64,000 bases of DNA, taken from positions 434,001 through 498,000 of the forward strand of contig NZ_BNBD01000002.1 in the NCBI RefSeq assembly GCF_014654785.1, written 5' to 3'. The notes under the pieces were generated by a model, which was not told the DNA's origin, ran no database searches, and saw only the letters and a list, made by a program, of their open reading frames with translations. The translations under genes were made by a program, and so were the position numbers. Origin of the DNA: Streptomyces mashuensis (lineage in GTDB: Bacteria; Actinomycetota; Actinomycetes; Streptomycetales; Streptomycetaceae). Below are positions 55,793 through 64,000 of the stretch, one piece after another. Positions within the stretch are counted from its first letter, which is position 1. Every line of letters starts with the position of its first letter.

Positions 55793-56682
55793 TGGAGATC
55801 CTCGAACTCGCCTTCATGCAGCGGGCGCTGCTGGCCGCCCTCCTGGTCGGCATCACCGCGCCCGCCATCGGCATCTACCTCGTCCAGCGCCGCCAGGCGC
55901 TGATGGGCGACGGCATCGGCCACGTCGCGCTGACCGGCGTCGGCCTCGGCTTCCTGCTCAACGCCAGCCCGATCTGGGTGGCCACCGTCGTGTGCGTGCT
56001 CGGCGCGGTCGTGATGGAGCTGATCCGCTCCTACGGGCGCACCCGCGGCGACATCGCGCTCGCGCTGCTGTTCTACGGCGGCATGGCCGGCGGCGTGATG
56101 CTGACGAGCCTGTCCGACCGAGGCTCCTCGGCCTCCCTGTCCACCTACCTCTTCGGGTCGATCACCACGGTCTCGCGCGAGGACATCCTGGCGATCTGCG
56201 TGCTGGCCGCGTTCGTGATCGTCACCACGGTCGGCCTGCGCCGGCAGCTGTTCGCCATCTGCCAGGACGAGGAGTTCGCCCGCGTCACCGGGCTGCCCGT
56301 GCGGCTGCTGAACCTGCTGATCGCCGTCACCGCCGCGGTGACCGTCACCGTCGCCATGCGCGTGGTGGGCCTGCTGCTGGTCAGTGCCCTCATGGTGATC
56401 CCCGTCGCCGCCTCGCAGCAGATCACCCGCAGCTTCGCCACGACGTTCGCCGCCTCGGTGGGCATCGGGGTGCTCGTCACCGTCTCCGGCACCACCGCCT
56501 CGTACTACGTCGACGTGCCCTCCGGCGCCACGATCGTGCTCATGGCCATCGGCCTGTTCGTCGTCCTCACCGCGCTGGCCACGCCCCTGGCCCGGCGCCG
56601 CGCGGGCCGGGCCGCCGCACAGGAACAGTGCACCCTCGACGGCAAGGGGCGTTCAACCGCGACCGACGACGTACGGGTCTGA
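55792..56682 (+). CDS. znuB: zinc ABC transporter permease
   Basis: A 296-residue ABC-3 type membrane subunit with about eight helices. Conserved stretches: RRQALMGDGIGHVALTGVGL, SVSTYLFGSI-like region (SLSTYLFGSITTVSRED) and VVGLLLVSALMVIPVAASQQ. Its ATG overlaps the znuC stop (TGATG), giving translational coupling. Confidence 0.95.
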   Translation: MEILELAFMQRALLAALLVGITAPAIGIYLVQRRQALMGDGIGHVALTGVGLGFLLNASPIWVATVVCVLGAVVMELIRSYGRTRGDIALALLFYGGMAGGVMLTSLSDRGSSASLSTYLFGSITTVSREDILAICVLAAFVIVTTVGLRRQLFAICQDEEFARVTGLPVRLLNLLIAVTAAVTVTVAMRVVGLLLVSALMVIPVAASQQITRSFATTFAASVGIGVLVTVSGTTASYYVDVPSGATIVLMAIGLFVVLTALATPLARRRAGRAAAQEQCTLDGKGRSTATDDVRV

Positions 56683-56752
56683 GGCGCGCGCCTGGCACAA
56701 TTGACGCCGGTACACGTGAGACAGGTGTTCAGGCGAGCTTGAGGAGGCAACT

Positions 56753-57163
56753 GTGGCGACCGCCGGTCCCCCGGTACGCGGCCGGGCCACCAAGCAGCGC
56801 GCCGCCGTGGCGGCGGCGCTCGACGAGGTGGACGAGTTCCGCAGCGCTCAGGAGCTCCACGATCTGCTCAAGCACCGCGGTGCGTCGGTCGGTCTGACGA
56901 CCGTCTACCGCACCCTCCAGTCGCTCGCCGACGCCGGCGAGGTGGACGTGCTGCGCACCAGCGAGGGCGAGGCCGTCTACCGCCGCTGCTCCAGCGGGCA
57001 CCACCACCACCTGGTCTGCCGGGTCTGCGGCAAGGCCGTGGAGGTCGAGGGCCCGGCCGTGGAGAAGTGGGCCGACGCGATCGCCGCCGAGCACGGCTTC
57101 GTGGACGTCGCCCACACCGTGGAGATCTTCGGCACGTGCGGGGAGTGCGCCGCCAAGCGCTGA
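56753..57163 (+). CDS. zur: Fur-family zinc uptake regulator Zur
   Basis: A 136-residue repressor. DNA-binding winged helix at 8-75 (FRSAQELHDLLKHRGASVGL, TTVYRTLQSLADAGEVDVLR), dimerisation and metal domain after that. CRVCGK and CGECAAKR form the structural Cys4 zinc site; GHHHHLV and later His give the regulatory sites. GAGGAGG precedes GTG 56753. It is last of the znu operon after a 70-bp gap and likely represses znuA at 53986-54000. Confidence 0.94.
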   Translation: MATAGPPVRGRATKQRAAVAAALDEVDEFRSAQELHDLLKHRGASVGLTTVYRTLQSLADAGEVDVLRTSEGEAVYRRCSSGHHHHLVCRVCGKAVEVEGPAVEKWADAIAAEHGFVDVAHTVEIFGTCGECAAKR

Positions 57164-57177
57164 CCCGGACGTGCGGG

Positions 57178-57206
57178 AAGGGCCCGGCAGTGGCTGCCGG
57201 GCCCTT
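57178..57206. terminator. bidirectional hairpin terminator
   Basis: A 13-bp perfect stem AAGGGCCCGGCAG/CTGCCGGGCCCTT (57178-57190 with 57194-57206) with a TGG loop and CCTT after it. It separates the convergent zur and uppS. Confidence 0.88.
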
Positions 57207-57223
57207 CCTTCATGCGGAGGGCG

Positions 57224-58051
57224 TCACGCCCCGCCCTCCGCGAGCAGTTCCTCGTTCGGGGTGGCCCCGCCGAAGCGGCGGTCGCGCCGCGCGTACTCCA
57301 GGCAGGCCCGCCACAGGTCACGGCGGTCGAAGTCGGGCCACAGCACGTCCTGGAAGACCATCTCGGCGTACGCGCTCTGCCAGATGAGGTAGTTGGACGT
57401 GCGCTGCTCGCCGGACGGGCGCAGGAACAGGTCCACGTCGGGCATGTCCGGGTAGTACAGGTACTTGGCGAAGGTCTTCTCGTTGACCTTCGACGGGTCC
57501 AGCCGCCCGGCGCGCACGTCGGCGGCCAGCGCCTGCGCGGCGTCGGCGATCTCGGCCCGGCCGCCGTAGTTCATGCAGAAGTACAGCGTCAGCCGGTCGT
57601 TGTCCTTGGTCTGCTCCTGGGCCACCTGGAGCTCCTTGGCCACCGACTTCCACAGCTTCGGCATGCGGCCCACCCAGCGCACCCGGATGCCCAGCGCGTC
57701 CAGCTGGTCGCGGGTCTTGCGGATGAAGTCCCGGTTGAAGTTCATCAGGAAGCGCACCTCGTCCGGGGAGCGCCGCCAGTTCTCGGTGGAGAACGCGTAC
57801 AGGGAGATGGCCTCGACGCCCATCTCGATGGCGCCCTGGAGCACGTCGAGCACCCGCTCGGCGCCCACCTTGTGGCCCTCGGTGCGCGGCAGGCCGCGCT
57901 CCTTGGCCCAGCGGCCGTTGCCGTCCATGACGATCGCCACGTGCCCGGGCACCAGCTCACCGGGGATCTTCGGCGGCCGCGCACCCGACGGGTGCGGCTC
58001 GGGGGTGCGGTACTCGCGTCGGGAACGGCCCAGAATCCCGCGTCGTGCCAT
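57224..58051 (-). CDS. uppS: undecaprenyl (polyprenyl) diphosphate synthase UppS
   Basis: A 275-residue cis-prenyltransferase that makes the lipid carrier for cell-wall synthesis. [14 protein letters not shown] carries the catalytic Asp; also [33 protein letters not shown] and the C-terminal E-Y-A-R-R-x-R-R-F-G-G. A basic N-terminal extension of ~35 residues is usual in actinobacteria. AAGGAG lies 11 nt before ATG 58051; GTG 58060 is too close to it. Product chain length cannot be read from sequence. Confidence 0.94.
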   Translation of the reverse strand: MARRGILGRSRREYRTPEPHPSGARPPKIPGELVPGHVAIVMDGNGRWAKERGLPRTEGHKVGAERVLDVLQGAIEMGVEAISLYAFSTENWRRSPDEVRFLMNFNRDFIRKTRDQLDALGIRVRWVGRMPKLWKSVAKELQVAQEQTKDNDRLTLYFCMNYGGRAEIADAAQALAADVRAGRLDPSKVNEKTFAKYLYYPDMPDVDLFLRPSGEQRTSNYLIWQSAYAEMVFQDVLWPDFDRRDLWRACLEYARRDRRFGGATPNEELLAEGGA

Positions 58052-58078
58052 GGGTGCCACTTCTCCTTGATCCCCGTT

Positions 58079-58825
58079 TCAGTTCTCGACGTACCGGAGC
58101 GAACGGAGGCCCCGCTCCAGGTGCCACTGCAGATAGGCCGCCACGAGCCCGCTGCCCTCGCGCACGTACCGCGCCTCGCAGGCGGTCGCCGTCGCCCAGT
58201 CCCCGGTCAGCAGCGCGCTCAGCAGCGCGATGGCCTCCGAGGAGGGTACGACGCTGCCCGGCACCCGGCACTCCCCGCACACCACGCCGCCGGCCGCCAC
58301 CGAGAAGAACCGGTTCGGACCGGGCATTCCGCAGCGGGCGCAGTCCCCGAAGCTGGGGGCGTAGCCGTTGACGGCGAGGGAGCGCAGCAGGAAGGCGTCC
58401 AGGACCAGGTGCGGGGGGTACTGGCCGGAGGCGAGGGTGCGCAGTCCGCCGACGAGCAGCAGGTACTGCTGCACGGCCGGCTCGCCCTCGTGGTCGGCGA
58501 ACCGCTCGGCGGTCTCCAGCATCGCCGTGCCGGCGGTGTACCGGCCGTAGTCGGTGACGATGGCGCCGCCGTACGGGGCGATGGTCTCGCTCTGGGTGCA
58601 CAGCGGCAGGCTGCGCCCCACGAGCTCGCTGCCGCGGGCGAAGAACTGCACGTCGACGTGGGAGAACGGCTCCAGGCGGGCGCCGAACTTCGACTTGGTG
58701 CGCCGCACTCCGCGGGCGACGGCCCGCACCCGGCCGTGGCCACGGGTCAGCAGGGTGATGATCCGGTCCGCTTCGCCCAGCTTCTGGGTGCGCAGCACGA
58801 TGCCGTCGTCGCGGAAGAGGGTCAT
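58079..58825 (-). CDS. recO: DNA repair protein RecO
   Basis: A 248-residue mediator that loads RecA on gaps with RecR. N-terminal OB fold (DGIVLRTQKLGEADRIITLL, ARGVRRTKSKFGARLEPFSH) and a helical C-terminal part with two Cys pairs, CARCGMPG and CGECRVPG, a zinc site. ATG 58825 starts MTLFRDDG. It precedes uppS by 27 bp on the same strand, a grouping common in actinobacteria. Confidence 0.94.
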   Translation of the reverse strand: MTLFRDDGIVLRTQKLGEADRIITLLTRGHGRVRAVARGVRRTKSKFGARLEPFSHVDVQFFARGSELVGRSLPLCTQSETIAPYGGAIVTDYGRYTAGTAMLETAERFADHEGEPAVQQYLLLVGGLRTLASGQYPPHLVLDAFLLRSLAVNGYAPSFGDCARCGMPGPNRFFSVAAGGVVCGECRVPGSVVPSSEAIALLSALLTGDWATATACEARYVREGSGLVAAYLQWHLERGLRSLRYVEN

Positions 58826-58879
58826 GGCACCCATTGTCCCGCACGCCCACGGGTGCCCCGGCTGCACCGGGCCGGGGTG

Positions 58880-59581
58880 CTACGAGGGGGTGCGGGCCTC
58901 GGACAGCAGCCGGTCCGTGTCCTCCGGGCACAGCAGCAGGGCGCGGCCCACCGTCGCCAGCACCTCCCGCTCCGCCGGCCGGTACGGCCCGTCCGCCAGT
59001 GCGATCCGCGCGCCCTGGAGCAGGATCTGCTCCCGGCCCGCCGGGGCGAGGTGCGGGGCCAGCGGCTCCAGCGCCTCGTGCAGTTCGATGGCCAGCGCCG
59101 TGCCGCAGGGGTCGAAGCCCTCGCGGGGCGGGGCGGCGTACCGGCCGGTGTCGGCGGCCAGTGCCTCGATCAGCGTGACCAGCTGTTCCTCGCTGCAGTC
59201 GGCGAAGCCCGCGGCCCGCACCGCGCCGACCGCGGCCCGGCGCACCGTACGGGCCTGGGTGCCGCCCGCGGCGAGCACCGCCAGGGCGACGGTGTGCACC
59301 GCGTCGCGCAGCATCGCGGAGAAGCGGGTGGTCGTGGGGTGGTCCAGCACGTCCACGCCGTAGTGCGACCGGCAGGCCGTGCACTCCACCACCGGCCCGA
59401 CCGGGCCGCGCGGCAGCAGCGGCACGCCCAGCACGACGAGGCGACGGCGGCCCGTGCGGCGGTGGTAGTTGCGGTCACCACCGCAGCCGGGGCAGAAGAA
59501 CTCCCCGTCCCCGACGGTGCGCCACACGGTGCGTACGCCCACCACACACCGGTCGGAGCTGTGTCGGCCTTGCGCGTGCAT
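58880..59581 (-). CDS. TerB-type tellurite-resistance-like protein with zinc ribbon
   Basis: A 233-residue soluble protein. An N-terminal zinc ribbon (FFCPGCGGDRNYHRR and VECTACRSHYG) is fused to a TerB-like all-helical domain (AMLRDAVHTVALAVLAAGGT, ARIALADGPYRPAEREVLAT). TerB proteins are tied to stress responses, but fusion to a ribbon is typical of uncharacterised actinobacterial members. GGAGG precedes; GTG 59584 immediately upstream of ATG 59581 is an alternative start. Confidence 0.82.
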   Translation of the reverse strand: MHAQGRHSSDRCVVGVRTVWRTVGDGEFFCPGCGGDRNYHRRTGRRRLVVLGVPLLPRGPVGPVVECTACRSHYGVDVLDHPTTTRFSAMLRDAVHTVALAVLAAGGTQARTVRRAAVGAVRAAGFADCSEEQLVTLIEALAADTGRYAAPPREGFDPCGTALAIELHEALEPLAPHLAPAGREQILLQGARIALADGPYRPAEREVLATVGRALLLCPEDTDRLLSEARTPS

Positions 59582-59750
59582 CACGGCGGCACCTCCATAA
59601 CGCCACGGCCCGGTCGCCGCGTTGACGTGATGTTAGCCACATCGTTGATGTGGCGTCAGTACCCCGTGCGCACCCGGTGCGCCCGGGGTCACGCCGCGTG
59701 GCCGGGTCCACCGGAAGCGGTGCTTTCCCGGGCGCCGGGTTGACGGGCGG

Positions 59751-59775
59751 GCCGCCGGGCCACGGGCCCGGCGGC
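59751..59775 (-). terminator. leuA terminator
   Basis: An 11-bp perfect stem GCCGCCGGGCC/GGCCCGGCGGC (59751-59761 with 59765-59775), 7 bp after the leuA stop. Confidence 0.75.
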
Positions 59776-59781
59776 TCCTCG

Positions 59782-61700
<1,919 letters not shown>

Positions 61701-61848
61701 GGTGTACAGCACACTAACCGAGGCGTGCGGAAAACGGCGGGGCGTTTCAGCATGCGGGACGCGCAAGGATTCGGAGGACGACCACTCGATTTCGTCAATC
61801 GTCGCGACGACCGGTGACAAGCCGCACGGCCGGTGCCACATTTCCGCC

Positions 61849-62946
61849 ATGAACCCCACCGAGGAGAGCACCACCGGCACCCCGCACGTCCCGGACCCCC
61901 ACGTCCTCTGCACGATCGTCCCGCCGCACCTGCTCGACCGGCTGGCCCAGCACGAGGAGCCCCGCTTCCACGAGCCGGCCCGCCGCACCCTGGAGCACGA
62001 CGGGGCGCTGCGCACCCGCCGCCGCGTCACCACGCTGCGCCCGGCCGCCATGGCCACGGGCCGCGGCACGCCCGCGGACACGCCGAACCGCACCGTCTAC
62101 GACGCCCGGCACGTCGAGCACGTGCCCGGTACCAAGGTGCACAGCGAGGGCGACGCGCCCTCGCAGGACGCCACCGTGAACCGCGCCCACGCCGGGCTGG
62201 GCGCCACGTTCGACCTCTACTTCAAGGTGTACGGCCGGCGCTCGATCGACGACTCCGGGCTGCCGCTGAACGCCACCGTCCACTACGGCCAGGGCTACTG
62301 CAACGCCTTCTGGGACGGCGAGCGGATGGTCTTCGGCGACGGCGACAACGACCTGTTCCTCGACTTCACGCTGCCCGTCGACGTCATCGGGCACGAGCTC
62401 ACCCACGGCGTCGTCCAGTACACCGCCAACCTGGAGTACTACGGGCAGCCCGGCGCGCTCAACGAGTCGCTCGCCGACGTCTTCGGCTCGCTGATCAAGC
62501 AGTACGCGCTGGGGCAGACCGCCGCCGAGGCCGACTGGCTGATCGGCGACGAACTGCTCGGCCCGCACGTCACCGGCACGGCGCTGCGCTCCATGAAGGC
62601 CCCGGGCACCGCGTACGACGACGACGTGCTCGGCAAGGACCCGCAGCCGGCGAGCATGGACGACTACGTGCGCACCAGCCGCGACAACGGCGGCGTGCAC
62701 ATCAACTCCGGCATCCCCAACCACGCCTTCTACCTCGTGGCCACGGCCCTGGGCGGGCACGCGTGGGAACGGGCCGGCAAGATCTGGTACGCCACGCTCA
62801 CCGGCGGGCAGCTGGCCTCCGACGCGTCGTTCGCGGACTTCGCCCGGCTGACCGCCGCCACCGCCCGCACGCTGTACGGCGAGGGCGACGAGGTGCGGGC
62901 CGTGCTCAAGGCGTGGGGCCAGGTGGGGGTGACCGGAGCGGCGTGA
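61849..62946 (+). CDS. M4 metalloprotease of the protealysin type
   Basis: A 365-residue thermolysin-family protease. Zinc motif HELTH (His182, Glu183, His186), third ligand Glu206 in NESLAD, and the transition-state His284 in GGVHINSG. It has no signal peptide, only a ~50-residue propeptide with CTIVPPHLLDRLA, the hallmark of protealysin-like M4 precursors that act inside the cell or leave by unknown routes. It lacks the long FTP/PepSY propeptide of secreted thermolysins. A small inhibitor-like gene follows 37 bp downstream. Confidence 0.92.
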   Translation: MNPTEESTTGTPHVPDPHVLCTIVPPHLLDRLAQHEEPRFHEPARRTLEHDGALRTRRRVTTLRPAAMATGRGTPADTPNRTVYDARHVEHVPGTKVHSEGDAPSQDATVNRAHAGLGATFDLYFKVYGRRSIDDSGLPLNATVHYGQGYCNAFWDGERMVFGDGDNDLFLDFTLPVDVIGHELTHGVVQYTANLEYYGQPGALNESLADVFGSLIKQYALGQTAAEADWLIGDELLGPHVTGTALRSMKAPGTAYDDDVLGKDPQPASMDDYVRTSRDNGGVHINSGIPNHAFYLVATALGGHAWERAGKIWYATLTGGQLASDASFADFARLTAATARTLYGEGDEVRAVLKAWGQVGVTGAA

Positions 62947-62983
62947 ACCGCTGGAACGGCCCGTACGGGGTAGGCATGACGAC

Positions 62984-63253
62984 ATGCGTATCGTCATCAT
63001 CCGTACGGGCGGTTTCGCCGGGATCGAGCGCCGGGCCGAGCTGGACACCTGCGGCCGGCCCGACGCCACGCACCTAGAGGCGCTGGCCCACAAGGCCCTC
63101 GCGCCGGGCCGCGAGCCCCTGCACCCACGCGGGGTGCCCGACGGCTTCCACTACGAGATCACGGTGGACGGCCGCTCGGTGCACCTCGCCGACCCGCACC
63201 TCACACCGGAACAGCGGGAGCTGATCCGGACGGTACTGAAGGAGGGGGCGTAG
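62984..63253 (+). CDS. emfourin-like inhibitor of the adjacent M4 protease
   Basis: An 89-residue protein, MRIVIIRTGGFAGIERRAEL at the start, then DGFHYEITVDGRSVHLADPH. Both the opening I-x-R-x-G-G-x-A-G-I and the position next to a protealysin match emfourin, a slow-binding inhibitor described for Serratia protealysin. It probably keeps the cytoplasmic protease inactive. There is no signal peptide. The inhibitor call comes from resemblance and context, not from a structure. Confidence 0.78.
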   Translation: MRIVIIRTGGFAGIERRAELDTCGRPDATHLEALAHKALAPGREPLHPRGVPDGFHYEITVDGRSVHLADPHLTPEQRELIRTVLKEGA

Positions 63254-63264
63254 GGCGATCTGCC

Positions 63265-63298
63265 CTAGAAGCCCAGCTTCCGCAGCTGCTTCGGGACC
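63265..63298. repeat. near-copy of the era 3' end
   Basis: These 34 bp match 63377-63410 (the stop and last codons of era) with two mismatches (C/G at the 16th, A/T at the 32nd base). The copies are 112 bp apart in direct orientation. A truncated second era tail, ending P-K-Q-L-R-K-L-G-F-stop, is thus left between era and the inhibitor gene. Confidence 0.8.
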
Positions 63299-63376
63299 AC
63301 TCTGTCTGCCACCCTCGCGGGCGCTTCGCTGGCTTCGGGCGGCTGCGCCGGCCTCCGGCCGGCGGTTCCGGCCGGC

Positions 63377-64000
63377 CTAGAAGCCCAGCTTGCGCAGCTG
63401 CTTCGGGTCCCGCTGCCAGTCCTTCGCGACCTTCACATGCAGGTCCAGGTAGACCGGCGTGCCCAGCAGCGCCTCGATGTGCTTGCGGGACTTCATGCCG
63501 ACCTCCTTCAGGCGCGCGCCCTTGGGGCCGATGATGATGCCCTTCTGGCTGGGGCGCTCGATGTAGACGTTGGCGTGGATGTCCAGCAGCGGCTTGTCCG
63601 CGGGGCGGTCCTCGCGGGGGAGCATCTCCTCCACCACGACGGCGATGGAGTGCGGCAGTTCGTCCCGCACGCCCTCCAGCGCCGCCTCGCGGATCAGCTC
63701 GGCGACCATGACCTGCTCGGGCTCGTCCGTGAGGTCGCCCTCGGGGTACAGCGGCGGGCTCTCCGGCAGCATCGGCGCGATCAGGTCCGCCAGCAGGGCG
63801 ACCTGCTTGTCGCCGACGGCCGAGACCGGGACGATCTCCGCCCACTGGATGCCCAGCTCCTCGCCCAGCTGCTGGATGGCGATCAGCTGCTCGGCGAGGG
63901 TCTTGGAGTCGACCAGGTCGGTCTTGGTGACGATGGCGATCTTGGGGGTCTTCTTGATGCCCGCCAGCTCACCGGCGATGAACCGGTCGCCGGGGCCGAT
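63377..64000 (-). CDS. era: GTPase Era, 5' end outside the window
   Basis: The last ~207 codons of Era, a GTPase that binds 16S rRNA and helps 30S assembly. The window begins inside the G domain with IAIVTKTDLVDSK (the G4 N/T-K-x-D motif), then QLGEELGIQWAEIVPVSA (G5, SA), followed by the KH domain with IIIGPKGARLKEVG (G-x-x-G loop) and the standard C-terminus DPKQLRKLGF. The coding sequence continues past 64000. Confidence 0.95.
   Translation of the reverse strand: MGPGDRFIAGELAGIKKTPKIAIVTKTDLVDSKTLAEQLIAIQQLGEELGIQWAEIVPVSAVGDKQVALLADLIAPMLPESPPLYPEGDLTDEPEQVMVAELIREAALEGVRDELPHSIAVVVEEMLPREDRPADKPLLDIHANVYIERPSQKGIIIGPKGARLKEVGMKSRKHIEALLGTPVYLDLHVKVAKDWQRDPKQLRKLGF

Overview
The window is chromosomal DNA from a high-GC actinomycete, almost certainly Streptomyces. 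Coding third positions are overwhelmingly G/C, GTG starts are frequent, and several genes look leaderless. Core genes sit in a familiar Streptomyces order: fasR-fabD-fabH-acpP-fabF, an hrdA-type sigma gene with dnaG and dgt, ppdK, dusB, glyS, znuACB-zur, uppS-recO, leuA and era. I see no transposase, integrase, prophage, CRISPR array or biosynthetic cluster. This is mostly conserved core with short accessory stretches between.

Layout. 1-8.5 kb: a secreted I36-type inhibitor, an efflux pump with a divergent TetR regulator, a DUF1023-like hydrolase, a DUF4429/SHOCT protein, a merR-aldo/keto reductase pair with a 19-bp-spacer promoter, a beta-lactamase-fold hydrolase and a pirin. 8.6-13.6 kb: the fatty-acid cluster, ended by a 20-bp perfect hairpin. 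13.7-25.7 kb: DUF3145, a GDSL hydrolase, MgtC, a pyroglutamyl-peptidase-like protein with Ser for the catalytic Cys, EI24, a MarR-controlled oxidoreductase-ohr unit, a class F sortase, OsmC and a two-component system. 25.8-26.7 kb: a His-rich secreted protein and three tRNA genes, one CAU and two tandem Asn-GUU. 26.9-38.4 kb: a YtxH-like protein, a sugar kinase, the sigma factor, dnaG, a GNAT, a ferredoxin-reductase-like flavoprotein, dgt, SanA, a trypsin-like protease and TauE. A 167-bp palindromic element lies between the flavoprotein and dgt.

38.5-53.8 kb: an SDR, a KimA-like APC transporter behind a structured leader, a winged-helix regulator, ppdK, dusB, an XRE regulator divergent from an MFS pump with three CTGGTACCAG-type palindromes between them, an aldo/keto reductase-TetR pair behind a 15-bp perfect palindrome, and glyS. 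54-57.2 kb: the zinc uptake operon and its repressor. 57.2-64 kb: uppS, recO, a TerB protein, leuA with a short Leu-rich leader peptide, an M4 protealysin-like protease next to an emfourin-like inhibitor, and the 3' part of era. A 34-bp near-copy of the era 3' end lies 112 bp away.

The strongest unexplained signals are the 167-bp palindrome, whose arm differences are almost all G-U compatible in one strand's RNA, the intracellular M4 protease-inhibitor pair, the KimA leader, the leuA attenuator, the triple XRE palindromes and the duplicated era tail.
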